A stretch of 64,000 bases of DNA from Methanobrevibacter arboriphilus JCM 13429 = DSM 1125 (GTDB lineage: Archaea > Methanobacteriota > Methanobacteria > Methanobacteriales > Methanobacteriaceae), in assembly GCF_002072215.1 (NCBI RefSeq), contig NZ_JXMW01000012.1:47977-111976 (forward strand), read 5' to 3'. The notes under the pieces are model-generated. The model saw only the letters and a list, made by a program, of their open reading frames with translations, was not told where the DNA came from and searched no databases. Positions 21,729 through 31,229 of the stretch are shown one piece after another (within the stretch, counting starts at the first letter, position 1; each line of letters starts with the position of its first letter). The position numbers were made by a program, and so were the translations under genes.

Positions 21729-22814
21729 CTATTCACAAATTTCCTCAACCTTTTCACGAATATCTTCAATTGAATATCCTAAAAGAAGTGCCATAAGCAT
21801 TGCACCACCTGCCCCAACCCCTTCTTTAACAAATCCCTTTAAATAATTTTTAAGGCCTCCATTAGAAGATTCTTCAAAATTAGGATTAACAACATGAACA
21901 TCTATGTCACCTATCTGAGATACTATATTGAATAAGTCAGAAGTAGAATCATTAGCAACGAAACTAGTTGTACCTAAACAAATTCTTGAAAAATCAAAAT
22001 TTGGATCAATTGCCTTAATAAAACTACAAACACTAGCCATTTGAGTTCCACCAGCTAAAATAACAGGGACTGTACTCCCAAAAACCATACCTGCAACAGC
22101 AGGAATCATTGGATCTCCTACAGCAGCTACTGCTTTAAAAGGATCTATCTTTCCAATATTCCCAATACCATCTAAAATGCCAGCATTAGCAAGTCCTTCC
22201 ATTACAACATCTTTCTTGAGATTATGTGGATTTTCAGGCATACTACCACTAACTTTAAAATTAGCATCATATCCAAGAGCAGTTAAAACACCAAGAGCTG
22301 TTGTTGTACCTGCAGGAATACTCTCTCCAATCACAAGGTAATCATTAGACTTAGAAAGCTCCCTTCCAATTATCTTTGAATCATTGAAAATTTTTTCTGG
22401 ATTTTCAACTGCTTCACCAGTTCTTATATCTTTTCCATGAATGGGTTTATTAGAAGCTGTAATACAAGGAACATCTGGTTTTATTCTTGACCCTGCATCG
22501 ACTATTAAAAAAGGAACATCAGTTAATTCAAGGGCAGCTTTTGTAATCATTGCAGGAGTAGGTGCTGAAGCGCCATCAACGATAGTTTGAGGAGGTATAT
22601 CACAGCATCTAAGTTCTCCATGAATGATTAATTCAACATCTCCTGCAGGAGTATATTCCATCAACTCAGGAGTTGCTCCAGCACCAGTAATATAAGGAAT
22701 ATTTGCTGTAGAAGTTGTAGCAATCGTACATATGAAAAAAGGTTTTTTACCTTCTATCTTTTTTAAAAGTTCAAAAGAACCATAAGATTTTAATCCATTG
22801 AATAGCTCTACCAT
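21729..22814 (-). CDS. cobT: CobT-like nicotinate-nucleotide phosphoribosyltransferase, archaeal type
   Basis: The 361-residue protein fits the archaeal CobT-related family: PFFICTIATTSTANIPYITGAGATPELMEYTPAGD near the N-terminus, SIPAGTTTALGVLTALGYDA (about 174-193), and GSTVPVILAGGTQMASVCSF. Bacterial CobT activates the lower base of cobamides by transferring phosphoribose from nicotinate mononucleotide. This archaeal group is predicted to do the same in cobamide nucleotide-loop assembly. It fits with the cbiB gene elsewhere in the window but is not clustered with it. Confidence 0.9.
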   Translation of the reverse strand: MVELFNGLKSYGSFELLKKIEGKKPFFICTIATTSTANIPYITGAGATPELMEYTPAGDVELIIHGELRCCDIPPQTIVDGASAPTPAMITKAALELTDVPFLIVDAGSRIKPDVPCITASNKPIHGKDIRTGEAVENPEKIFNDSKIIGRELSKSNDYLVIGESIPAGTTTALGVLTALGYDANFKVSGSMPENPHNLKKDVVMEGLANAGILDGIGNIGKIDPFKAVAAVGDPMIPAVAGMVFGSTVPVILAGGTQMASVCSFIKAIDPNFDFSRICLGTTSFVANDSTSDLFNIVSQIGDIDVHVVNPNFEESSNGGLKNYLKGFVKEGVGAGGAMLMALLLGYSIEDIREKVEEICE

Positions 22815-23402
22815 TATTGCACCATTAATAAGTTTATTTCATTTATTGAATTTAGTATAATTCTAATTTTATATATTATTGTACTAATTATACAAATTCT
22901 CTATAAAAGGTATAAATTTAATTTTATATCTTATAATTAATATAGTCTAATTTTGTATGATGTCTAATTTCATATTATATGCAATTTTATGAAAATATAA
23001 TTTTGTTATAATTAATATGATTATATTATAATTAATATGTAATTAATTACTATTTTAATTATAATGATTTATTTAATAAAGTAATATAATACCTATAAAG
23101 CTACCTATAAAGCAATACTTTCCTATAAAAATTGAAATATATTATTATAATCATTACAATATAGATTTAAATGATTATAAATACCTATATTTAAAAAAGC
23201 AAAATAATAATAATAAATCAATTTAATTATAGACAAATATTGTATAATAAATAAAAAAATATTATGAAAAAATTTTAAAAATATTATGAAGAAATTTTAA
23301 ATATAGTATATTAAAATATAATATATTAAATATGATATATTAAATGTGATATATTAAATCTATAAATTTTATATATAAATTTTATATTAAATCTATTATA
23401 AG
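22815..23402. other. 588-bp AT-rich spacer, nothing recognised
   Basis: This spacer between uppP and cobT consists of AT-rich sequence with repeated words such as ATTAATATG/ATATTAAAT and CTATAAAGC. I see no ORF with coding character, no stable hairpin and no GC island. It should contain the cobT promoter. Confidence 0.45.
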
Positions 23403-24233
23403 TTACATGAAAAACAAGCTATAAACTAATACAATCGCACCAACTATCCAACAGTAAAATGCAAATATGTCCAAGCTTCTTTCTCTAATTAATTTTAATA
23501 AAATACTAATAGCTAAATACCCTGAAATAAGAGATGCTAAAAATCCTAAAAGATAAGGTAATAAATTAATATCCATCCCTGCACCAATTCCATCTATTTG
23601 TGTCAAAGCAGCGCCAAGAATTGCTGGAATAGCTAAAAGAAAACTAAATTTAGCTGCAAATTCTTTATCTAAACCTATTAAAAGTCCAGCTGCAATGGTA
23701 GTTCCTGAACGTGAAAGTCCTGGTAAAATCGCGAAAGCTTGCCCTATACCAACAATAATACTATCTTTTATTCCAGAATTTTTTATATCTCTATTTCCAA
23801 CATTTAAACGCTGGGAAACATAAAGTAATGTTCCTGTGATAAGTAAGAAAAATGCTGGAATTGTAACACTTTGAAATATAGCTTCAATTTGAGTATCAAA
23901 AAGTATGCCTACAGCACCTGCAGGAATTGTTCCAATAATAACCATCCATGCCAATCTTTTATAAGGATCATTTTTAAACCCTTCTTTAAACTTACCTTTG
24001 AATAAATCAAGTATACTAGATATAAAAGCCTTTATCATTTCAACAATATCTTTAAAGAAATATCCAACAACAGCAACAAGTGTTCCTAAGTGAAGTAAAA
24101 CATCAAAAGCTATTCCTGGCTGATTAATCCCTAATAATTCTTGAACAAATATCAGATGAGCAGAACTACTTACTGGGAGAAATTCTGTTAATCCTTGTAC
24201 TATTCCTACAATAATCGCTTGTAAAATATGCAT
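23403..24233 (-). CDS. uppP: Undecaprenyl-diphosphatase (UppP/BacA family)
   Basis: The 276-residue membrane protein has both signature motifs: GLTEFLPVSSSAHLI (about 14-28) and LPGLSRSGTTIAAGLLIG (about 171-188), with about eight hydrophobic segments. UppP dephosphorylates polyprenyl diphosphate, recycling the lipid carrier for cell-wall and glycan synthesis. In a pseudomurein-forming methanogen it would serve wall precursor transport. AGAGGCTC precedes the ATG. Confidence 0.95.
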   Translation of the reverse strand: MHILQAIIVGIVQGLTEFLPVSSSAHLIFVQELLGINQPGIAFDVLLHLGTLVAVVGYFFKDIVEMIKAFISSILDLFKGKFKEGFKNDPYKRLAWMVIIGTIPAGAVGILFDTQIEAIFQSVTIPAFFLLITGTLLYVSQRLNVGNRDIKNSGIKDSIIVGIGQAFAILPGLSRSGTTIAAGLLIGLDKEFAAKFSFLLAIPAILGAALTQIDGIGAGMDINLLPYLLGFLASLISGYLAISILLKLIRERSLDIFAFYCWIVGAIVLVYSLFFM

Positions 24234-24388
24234 TATAGAGCCTCTTAAAAATAATTCTTTAAAAATAATGTTAAAATATTATAGCTACCTAAAAATCTTT
24301 AAATATTCATAATTCTAAAGATTTTCAAAATTCTAAAGATCTTAAAAATCCTAAAAGTTCTAAAAGTAGCTATTATCAATCTTATTAT

Positions 24389-25318
24389 CTAGTATTCTAT
24401 GTAAGATAACCAATTAAATTTATCTTCTGTTTTCCCATCAACAATGCTGAAAAATTCAGATTGTATTTTCTCTGTAACTGACCCACGTTTACCAGATCCT
24501 ATTTCTATCTTGTCAATAGATCTTATTGGAGTTACTTCTGCAGCAGATCCTGAAAAAAATACTTCATCAGCTAAATATAACATTTCTCTAGGGATTTTTT
24601 CTTCCAATACATCATAACCAAGATCTTCAGCTATTTTAATAACAGAATCTCTTGTAATTCCTTTCAATATTGAAGAAGATAAAGAAGGAGTATGTATGAC
24701 ATTGTCTTTAACCAAAAATATATTTTCACCACTACCTTCACCAACAAAACCATGATAATCAAGCATTATAGCTTCATCAAACCCATTTTCGATAGCTTCA
24801 AGCTTTGCTAATTGTGCATTCATATAGTTAGCACCAGCTTTAGCTAAACTAGGCATTGTATCAGGAGCAAGTCTTCTCCAAGAAGAAACTCCAATATCAA
24901 CTCCATTTTCCATGGCTTCATCACCTAAATAAGTTCCCCATTCCCATGCAGCAATATTTACATTAACTGGACAGTTTAAAGGACTAACACCTAATTCTTT
25001 ATATCCTCTATATGCTATTGGACGTATATAACAAGAATTTAAATTATTTATAGCTACAACATCTTTAATCGCATCTGATACTTCAGTTTTACTGAATGGT
25101 ATTGGCATTTTATATATTTTAGCAGATTCAAATAATCGTTCAACATGTTCATTAAGTCGGAATATTGCACTACCATTTGGATTTTCATAGCACCTTAATC
25201 CTTCAAAGACACTTGAACCATAGTGAACTACATGAGATAAAACATGAATATTAGCATTTTTCCAATCTACAAATTCTCCATCCATCCATATTTTTCCACC
25301 TTTTTCATCCCATGACAT
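24389..25318 (-). CDS. ilvE: Branched-chain amino acid aminotransferase
   Basis: The 309-residue class IV PLP aminotransferase has [14 protein letters not shown] (about 32-45), IRPIAYRGY, the PLP-lysine region [12 protein letters not shown] (about 164-175) and [22 protein letters not shown] (about 190-211). These match IlvE. It performs the last transamination to Val, Leu and Ile. An excellent AAAGGAGGAATAA ribosome-binding site precedes the ATG. It is the first of several Ile/Val genes on this strand. Confidence 0.96.
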   Translation of the reverse strand: MSWDEKGGKIWMDGEFVDWKNANIHVLSHVVHYGSSVFEGLRCYENPNGSAIFRLNEHVERLFESAKIYKMPIPFSKTEVSDAIKDVVAINNLNSCYIRPIAYRGYKELGVSPLNCPVNVNIAAWEWGTYLGDEAMENGVDIGVSSWRRLAPDTMPSLAKAGANYMNAQLAKLEAIENGFDEAIMLDYHGFVGEGSGENIFLVKDNVIHTPSLSSSILKGITRDSVIKIAEDLGYDVLEEKIPREMLYLADEVFFSGSAAEVTPIRSIDKIEIGSGKRGSVTEKIQSEFFSIVDGKTEDKFNWLSYIEY

Positions 25319-25708
25319 ACTTTATTCCTCCTTTTGAATTATTATTTGGATTATTATTTGAATTACTATTTGAATTCTATCTAAATAACTTTAATTATTA
25401 GCAAATATGGTAGTAATATAATATTAAATTGATAATATAAGAATAATATAAGATAATATAAGAATTATAAAATAATACAAGAATATAAGATTATAAAATA
25501 ATTCTTTAAAAATTCTTTATAAAATTATCTATAAAAATCCTTATAAAAATTGTTTATAAAAATCCTATTTAATATTAACCTTTAATTTATATAAGTTTTT
25601 TTAATTTTATCATAATTATAAAAAATCTTAAAAAATAATATGAAAAAATTTTAATATAAAATAATTTTTTAATTCTATAAATCTATAAAAAATAGAAAAA
25701 TTAGAAAA

Positions 25709-25718
25709 GTTTATATAC
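25709..25718 (+). promoter_or_regulatory. tRNA-Val TATA box
   Basis: GTTTATATAC precedes the tRNA by about 30 bases and is flanked upstream by AGAAAA, a reasonable BRE. The spacing gives a transcription start around 25738-25742, just before the tRNA 5' end. The remaining DNA between 25319 and 25700 is AT-rich without a recognisable gene. Confidence 0.65.
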
Positions 25719-25746
25719 TTGATTTTTTAAATATTTGGTATGCTAT

Positions 25747-25818
25747 GGTTCCGTGGTCTAGGGGTATGATATCTCGCTTACAACGAGAGGATCGTGAGTT
25801 CGAATCTCGCCGGAACCA
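25747..25818 (+). tRNA. tRNA-Val (anticodon UAC)
   Basis: A 72-nt cloverleaf can be folded. The acceptor stem is GGTTCCG with CGGAACC and discriminator A. The D arm starts GTC-TAGGGGTAT-GAT. The anticodon stem is TCTCG/CGAGA with loop CTTACAA, reading anticodon TAC. The T arm is GTGAG-TTCGAAT-CTCGC. CCA is not encoded. No intron is needed for the fold. Its GC content is sharply higher than that of surrounding DNA. Confidence 0.97.
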
Positions 25819-25968
25819 CTAATTTATTTTTCTGTTTTTACATAATGAAGCTATTTTTATAAAGTTATTATATTTATACTGTTATAACCAACTTTTTATC
25901 ATATAATCTATTATATTCAGTTTTTATCCCATAATTAATATTTTATAATTTGTATACTTATAAAATTA

Positions 25969-26940
25969 TTATAAGACAATTATCATCAAGATTAAAATTA
26001 TTAAAGAAACAAAAAATACTGTAGTTCCTTTTACAAGTACTGCAGTTCCATCCTTATTTAAAACCAATACAAGTCCGTAAGATAATGCTAATGATGAAAG
26101 AATTTTAATTAAGCCACTTATTCCATTTGAAGTGCCTGTAGTTAAAACCAGTAATGAAGATATCAAATAAGACACTAAAACAACTAAAATTATCAATACA
26201 ATTGTATTGTTTAAAATTGGCAGAATCCTTTGACTTAAAGGAGGTCCTTGTTTTTTAGGTTTTCTCTTAGCTAATTTAGAATCATCTCTTGATACTGAAG
26301 AATGAGCTGAATTTGAATTAGATCTCTGTTTAAGACCCATACTACTTTTCCCAGAAATAAATGTAGAATTATCCCTATACACATTCCCAGGATTATTATT
26401 TGAATCTGTTGAATAATAGTTATCATGATAGCTATCAGAATTATCATAATTATCATTCGAATTATCTTCATAATTCTTTTTCATTTCAGAAGATTGTATA
26501 TGAGGATTTTCAAATGAATCATGTGAATTATAATCACTGTTAACATAATTATGAGAATCATGAGAACTACTAGCTTTTTTAGAAAATTTTTTAGCTAGTA
26601 TCATTAGATTATCTCTATCTATAAGTTTAATATTTTTTTTAGAAGCATAATTACGAGATTGAGAAGAAAATATAGAACTAGTTACGATTACTACTTTAGA
26701 AGCCTTTAAATTCCTTCCAATCATTTCCATTTCTTTTAAAATATCTATGCCAACTTCCCATTGTTTATCATAGTTTTTACAAGCTACAACAACGCTAAAA
26801 TCCCCCATTACACTTGGAAGAACGCCGTATATATCAATGACTTTTTGAGAAGTTTTGAAATCTTTATAAACTTTAAAACCAGACTCTTCCATCACTTTAG
26901 AAATGAAATTTACAAGTTGTAGCTTTTCCACAAATCTCAC
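25969..26940 (-). CDS. Membrane-anchored protein with Mrr-like restriction-endonuclease fold
   Basis: The 323-residue protein has an N-terminal domain (about 1-125) resembling the PD-(D/E)xK Mrr/Holliday-resolvase-like fold: VIDIYGVLPSVMGDFSVVVACKNYDK, with D and a (V)xCK pair at catalytic-like positions, followed by KVVIVTSSIFSSQSRNYASKKNIKLID. A Ser/Asn/Asp/His/Tyr-rich linker (about 128-225) follows. Three hydrophobic segments at about 238-265, 275-297 and 303-323 end the protein. It may act on DNA near the membrane, or the fold may be catalytically dead; no partner gene or methylase is adjacent. Function is not known. Confidence 0.65.
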   Translation of the reverse strand: MRFVEKLQLVNFISKVMEESGFKVYKDFKTSQKVIDIYGVLPSVMGDFSVVVACKNYDKQWEVGIDILKEMEMIGRNLKASKVVIVTSSIFSSQSRNYASKKNIKLIDRDNLMILAKKFSKKASSSHDSHNYVNSDYNSHDSFENPHIQSSEMKKNYEDNSNDNYDNSDSYHDNYYSTDSNNNPGNVYRDNSTFISGKSSMGLKQRSNSNSAHSSVSRDDSKLAKRKPKKQGPPLSQRILPILNNTIVLIILVVLVSYLISSLLVLTTGTSNGISGLIKILSSLALSYGLVLVLNKDGTAVLVKGTTVFFVSLIILILMIIVL

Positions 26941-27333
26941 CTAACTTTATAGACACTAATCAATTATTAATTATAGATAAATACTAACTATAAATAAATA
27001 TTAGCTATAAATAATTATTAGTTGCTAATATATAGTACTATATATTATGTTTCTTATTAATATATTTAATTTAAATATTTAATCTATTTTTACAATATTA
27101 TAATAAAAAATAAGTTAATAAAAAGATTAATAATTTAATAAAAAGAATATAATAATAAAAATATTGGGTATAAAATTAAAATAACATATCATCGTTTAGA
27201 GGATAATACAAAATATATAAATAAAATATGTATAATAATAAGGTTTAACCTCCTAATATTAATTAAAAACTAATTTAAAAGTTAATTTAATTTAAAAAAA
27301 TTTTATTTTAAAAAAGATTCGGTTTAAAAAGAT
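26941..27333. other. AT-rich spacer with an 11-bp palindrome
   Basis: This 393-bp spacer precedes the Mrr-like gene on the minus strand. AGGTTTAACCT at 27241-27251 is a palindrome around a central T. The stretch ATCATCGTTTAGAGG (27188-27202) is slightly richer in GC. No ORF with coding character is seen. Confidence 0.4.
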
Positions 27334-27480
27334 TCATTTTAATTTTAAATCTTTAAGCAACCTATCCCTTTCATTTTTAAGGTTATTTAAAAGTTTTTGG
27401 TCAGTGCATCCCTTTTTTTCCAAATATGCAATTGTAGTTGTAATTTCTGATAAATTAGTTTCTAATTGATTTATAGGCAT
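27334..27480 (-). CDS. 48-residue charged helical protein, hypothetical
   Basis: A short frame from ATG at 27480 to TGA at 27334 encodes 48 residues beginning MPINQLETNLSEITTTIAYL and ending NERDRLLKDLKLK. It has mixed codon use unlike the surrounding AT-only DNA, and GGAAGAG lies 5 bases before the ATG. The pattern of Leu with Lys/Glu suggests a two-helix hairpin around Gly24-Cys25. No family is recognised. The downstream Mrr-like gene is 393 bp away. Confidence 0.65.
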   Translation of the reverse strand: MPINQLETNLSEITTTIAYLEKKGCTDQKLLNNLKNERDRLLKDLKLK

Positions 27481-28114
27481 TTTTACTCTTCCTTTTAAAT
27501 TAAAACTTTTCTATTAGCTAAAATTTTTATATTAAATTAGCATATAATATTTTTCCAATTAATAACAATACAATTAAATATAAATTATATATTAATTTAT
27601 AAATTAACTTAACATGGTTAATTCATCTTTAATGTTCTATTAATAATTACATATCTTAATTAAATATTAATTCCGTGCTAAACATTAATTTGTTACTCAT
27701 TATATTTAATATTTTCACTTTATAAAACAAAAAATTAGAATGAAAAAATATACTGGTGTAAAATATTAAATAGTTAATAATTTATCACACCTAATAATAG
27801 ATTTATATTATAAAAATAAAATATAAATGAAATATAAATAATTATAACTAATGTATAAATAAATATAATGAATATAAAATAAAAATATTTAAATAGCTTA
27901 TATCATAAAGAAATAAAATATATGATGAATGAAATTATCAAATTAAAACTTTGATAATAATATTAAATTGATAATGATATTGAAATTATAAAATAAATAC
28001 TTTAAAATAAATAATAAATATTATTATAAAATTTATTAAAATAAAATTTTTATAAAAAAGTATAAAATATAATAATTTTATTTTTATGATTATTTTTATT
28101 TAAAAGATGATAAC
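27481..28114. other. 634-bp AT-rich divergent spacer, nothing recognised
   Basis: The spacer between the 48-residue gene and the divergent Sm-like gene is AT-rich. The stretch 27640-27730 is slightly less simple (ATTCCGTGCTAAACATTAATTT is part of it) but shows no ORF or stable hairpin. GATGATAACATG at its right end carries the ribosome-binding site of the Sm-like gene. Confidence 0.4.
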
Positions 28115-28321
28115 ATGAATAATAATAACAATAATTTTCAAGTGAACAAACAATTTGCGGATTTCAAAGGAAAAGATGTCTTAATAGGCCTTAAAAACTG
28201 GGAAGAATTTGAAGGTAAAATAATAGCAATTGATAACTTCTTAAACACAGTTTTAGAAGTGGACGATGGATTAAAAGTTGTCAAAGGTGGAAAAATAGCT
28301 TTTATTTCGATGAAAGATTAG
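28115..28321 (+). CDS. Small Sm-like (LSm) RNA-binding protein, divergent
   Basis: The 68-residue protein begins with a poly-Asn leader (MNNNNNN) and continues with an Sm fold pattern: KGKDVLIGLKNWEEFEGKII, then AIDNFLNTVLEVDDGL (Sm1-like D-x2-x-N), and KGGKIAFISM (Sm2-like). Archaeal Sm proteins form hexa- or heptameric rings binding U-rich RNA. The classic Sm2 'RG' is replaced by KGG, so this is a divergent member. It is monocistronic, and GATGATAAC precedes the ATG. Confidence 0.75.
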   Translation: MNNNNNNFQVNKQFADFKGKDVLIGLKNWEEFEGKIIAIDNFLNTVLEVDDGLKVVKGGKIAFISMKD

Positions 28322-28655
28322 ACTTAAAAGATAAATCTTAAATAATATCTTAAATGACGATTATGTTATTAATATATATTATTTATTAATATATATTATT
28401 AATAATTATATATTTAAAAAGATTATTATTATTTAAAAAGATTATCTATTAAAAACTATATTAAAGACTATAAAATAATATACTTAAGATTATAATAGCA
28501 ATGTGCCAATATTATAATAATATACTCAATATTATAGTGTATAATATATTATAACACCCGATATTAGCAATATGTCTATATTATAGTAATATGCTTAATA
28601 TCATAGTAATACACTAATATTAAAGAATATAATAATATTAGAGAATATACTAATA
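28322..28655. repeat. Degenerate AT repeats
   Basis: This 334-bp spacer between the Sm-like gene and the convergent marker 12 gene contains many degenerate copies of AATATTATAGTAATATACT (about 28480-28650), some preceded by GC islands such as CACCCGATATTAGC. No gene is evident. The repeats are probably simple-sequence drift. Confidence 0.45.
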
Positions 28656-29669
28656 TTAGGGTTCTATATCAATTCCAAGAATATTATCTTTTTTATTATA
28701 AATATCCTTAGCTATTTGCGCACTTCCAAATGCTCCAGAAGTACTCGGAAGAATAACCATTTCAAATTTATTTTTTAAATATTTATTTAATTCACTTTTA
28801 AAATTAAATGGATCTTCAATAGATCCAATTGAACCTGTTAAAACAATACCTTCAATCTTATTTTTTGATATCCCAATCAAACCTATAATTTCCATAGCTA
28901 CAGTAAAAATCATAGTATCAATAGCTAATTTTGCTTTAGGATTTCCTTCTTTATAAGCACTTAAAAGAATATCTTTCATAAAAGATACTTTAGTGTTAAT
29001 ATTCGCAATTTTAACAGCTCCAGCAGTTGAAAAAGCTTCATTTGCAGTTATTTTATTTTCATCAATATTTCTAATCATTTCTAAATCAATAGGGCCATGA
29101 ACAATTCCCATTGCCCCTACACAAGCATCCATAGCTCCACGTATTTTACCATTCTCAATTAATATATTAACACTATTTGAGCTAATATCGGCAATAATCA
29201 TATTATTCCAATTAGTAGTAAGATAAGCATTATAACAAATACTTACTTTTTCAGAACTAGCTTGATGAGAATAAGCTGCTTTAAATAAAGGATCAAGAGA
29301 AGGGGAATTTTTATGAAGGCCAGGTATGACAAAGGTTGGTATTTTAGACTTTTCAATTTCACTATAAACAGAAGTTCCTCCACCAGTTATTCTTCCCGCC
29401 CCTTCAATAGATAAAATGCCCCTATTTTTAACCTTAGTAATAGGTAATATTGAATTTATCCCATCACCCATACCATAGGTTATAGCCATTAATTTAATAT
29501 CATCAAGATTAACTCTTTTAGATAATTCCTCGATAGCTGAAACTTTACCTGATTTACTGTCTTCACGACCAATTTTAAAACTTTCAATCGGTTTTCCATC
29601 AGCAGCCATTATCCCAAATGAAATACCAGTAGTTCCATGATCCATTCCTACAAATACCAAAATATTCAC
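28656..29669 (-). CDS. Methanogenesis marker protein 12 (DUF1464-like ASKHA ATPase)
   Basis: The 337-residue protein has the family hallmark GMDHGTTGISFGIM near the N-terminus and internal blocks RITGGGTSVYSEIEKS, PVSxSY-like HKNSPSLDPLFKAAYSHQASSEK and IEGIVLTGSIGSIEDP. The DHGT and TGSIGS motifs fit an actin/hexokinase-like nucleotide fold. The family is found in nearly all methanogens but its exact function is unknown; a role in methyl-coenzyme M reductase maturation is only a general suspicion. It is monocistronic here. Confidence 0.9.
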   Translation of the reverse strand: MNILVFVGMDHGTTGISFGIMAADGKPIESFKIGREDSKSGKVSAIEELSKRVNLDDIKLMAITYGMGDGINSILPITKVKNRGILSIEGAGRITGGGTSVYSEIEKSKIPTFVIPGLHKNSPSLDPLFKAAYSHQASSEKVSICYNAYLTTNWNNMIIADISSNSVNILIENGKIRGAMDACVGAMGIVHGPIDLEMIRNIDENKITANEAFSTAGAVKIANINTKVSFMKDILLSAYKEGNPKAKLAIDTMIFTVAMEIIGLIGISKNKIEGIVLTGSIGSIEDPFNFKSELNKYLKNKFEMVILPSTSGAFGSAQIAKDIYNKKDNILGIDIEP

Positions 29670-29826
29670 CTTATTTCAAATATTCCTTTTATTTCAATAG
29701 TAATTACATATAATATTAATTTATATGATATATATTATTATTTTTATGCTTTATTGATTCTGTATTTTATAATGAAATTTTGTTACACATCTATGCATAT
29801 TAGAAATATAAATAATTAATATATCT

Positions 29827-30228
29827 TTAATGTATTCTTTTTATTCCAAGCACTCTATCAAAATATTTATCAAAAGAAACTAAATTACTAATGTTATTTT
29901 CATTCATTGTTTCAATTATTGCACAGTCAGTAAATGATAATTTAGTATTATTCTTTTTATATATTTTCATTACATTATCATTGAAATTAGGCTTATTATA
30001 ATCATTGATAATATTACAATTATCTTTAATAGCATTATATGTATTAACTGCTAAATCTAAACTGGTTTTATTCCCTATAACTGTAACTATTTCATTTAAT
30101 ATAAGATTATTTATATAACATTCATTATCAAATATATTTTCATTTTCTAATTTCAAAGCTAATTTGTTATTTTCATCTGTTTCAATCACATAAGCTATTA
30201 AGAATGAGCTATCTAAGAATATTTTCAC
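29827..30228 (-). CDS. PIN-domain ribonuclease toxin (VapC type)
   Basis: The 133-residue protein shows PIN acidic residues in MKIFLDSSFLIAYV (Asp6), in the middle NLILNEIVTVIG (Glu) and in LSFTDCAIIETM plus LVSFDKYFDRV at the end. PIN toxins cleave RNA, often initiator tRNA or rRNA. Its start overlaps the end of the AbrB-type gene by four bases, the normal layout for a toxin-antitoxin pair with translational coupling. Confidence 0.9.
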   Translation of the reverse strand: MKIFLDSSFLIAYVIETDENNKLALKLENENIFDNECYINNLILNEIVTVIGNKTSLDLAVNTYNAIKDNCNIINDYNKPNFNDNVMKIYKKNNTKLSFTDCAIIETMNENNISNLVSFDKYFDRVLGIKRIH

Positions 30229-30452
30229 TTATATAACTCCTTTTTTAGATTTACAGAATTAGTTTTATAGTCTAACTTTCCTTTACTCCTAATATCCTTG
30301 AAACTAACTTTTTTTCTAAAACTAACTTCAAGTTTTCCTTTTTCATTAATAGACCATTCTACTAAATCATTTTTTCCTATTTTAAATCTTTTCCTTATTT
30401 CAGAAGGTATGGCTGTTTGATTGTTTTCATATATTTTAGTCGTGACTACCAT
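30225..30452 (-). CDS. AbrB/SpoVT-like antitoxin (VapB type)
   Basis: The 75-residue protein has the swapped-hairpin AbrB pattern TTKIYENNQTAIPSEIRKRFKIGKNDLVEWSINEKGKLEVSF (residues about 3-45). Such proteins bind their own promoter and neutralise the toxin through the C-terminal tail. It overlaps the downstream PIN gene by four bases. AGGAGAATT precedes the ATG. Confidence 0.9.
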   Translation of the reverse strand: MVVTTKIYENNQTAIPSEIRKRFKIGKNDLVEWSINEKGKLEVSFRKKVSFKDIRSKGKLDYKTNSVNLKKELYK

Positions 30453-30767
30453 ATTAAATTCTCCTATTTAATAATATATTAGTAGTTATATTTAAAATTA
30501 ACAGTTGTGTATAATATTATTATTATTCCAAACTCATAAAAAAGACTTATTTTATTATTATTTTTATTTTTATAAAATATTCAATATCCATATAATAATT
30601 TATTTGTTGATTATGGAAAAACAAGAAAATAAAAGAATAATTATAAACAAAAGAGGAATATGAGAATATTGAAATAGAAATAATTAAAACAGAAGTAATT
30701 AAGATTTAAAAAATATTATAATAATATCAATTATTTAAAGAACAAAAAAATTTAGTAATAACAAATA

Positions 30768-30776
30768 TTTATATAG
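30768..30776 (+). promoter_or_regulatory. TATA box of candidate ncRNA
   Basis: TTTATATAG preceded by ACAAATA lies 22-30 bases before the first hairpin of the candidate RNA. The same TTTATATA word is used at the same distance before tRNA-Val. Assignment is inference. Confidence 0.5.
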
Positions 30777-30797
30777 TATTAAGAAAATATTAGTGAA

Positions 30798-30945
30798 TAT
30801 CCAATACAAGTTTATGTATTAGATACCCAAAAAATAAACAAATAAACACCTTGAGAAAGATTTCTTCAATTATCTCCTCTGCAAAACATGTCTTATTTAA
30901 CAATCCTAGAAATACAGTCCTAAATTGAAGTTTTCTTTCTTAAAA
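30798..30945 (+). ncRNA. Candidate structured non-coding RNA
   Basis: The roughly 150-nt island is less AT-rich than the flanking DNA and lacks a convincing ORF. It starts with a hairpin: TATC-C-AATACA (30798-30808), loop AGTTTA, TGTATT-A-GATA (30815-30825), at the expected transcription start. A second long-range stem pairs AGAAAG...CTTCAA (30854-30869) with TTGAAG...CTTTCT (30925-30940), six plus six base pairs around an internal loop. The sequence then ends in TTAAAAATTAATTTTATT. It lies between vapBC and ilvC, both on the minus strand. No known RNA family is recognised. Confidence 0.5.
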
Positions 30946-31229
30946 ATTAATTTTATTATTGTTAAAATTTTATCATAGTTAAAAAATTAAATAAAATGAT
31001 TATAGAAAATAAATATAGAAAATAAAACATGCCAAATAATTAAATAGAATAGTTAAATAGAATACTTAAATAGAATAGTTAAATAAGATAGAAAAAGTAA
31101 TTAAATGAGATAGATAAAGTAATTAAATAAGATAAATAAAAAATGATTAAAAAATTAAAATATAATAAATATGTAAAAAAAATATTAAAATAAAAAAGTA
31201 TGAAGACTTAATAACTAAATATAATAAAA

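Noticed and set aside
25747..25818. tRNA-Val as an integration site
   Set aside because: No second copy of the tRNA 3' end, integrase or foreign-looking block is visible nearby.
29637..29819. Plus-strand 60-codon frame
   Set aside because: It runs from inside the marker 12 gene into AT-rich spacer and shows no coding character.
30819..30869. Possible minus-strand 16-residue leader peptide with GAGGAG before TTG
   Set aside because: Too short to support, and the TATA box and hairpins fit a plus-strand RNA better.
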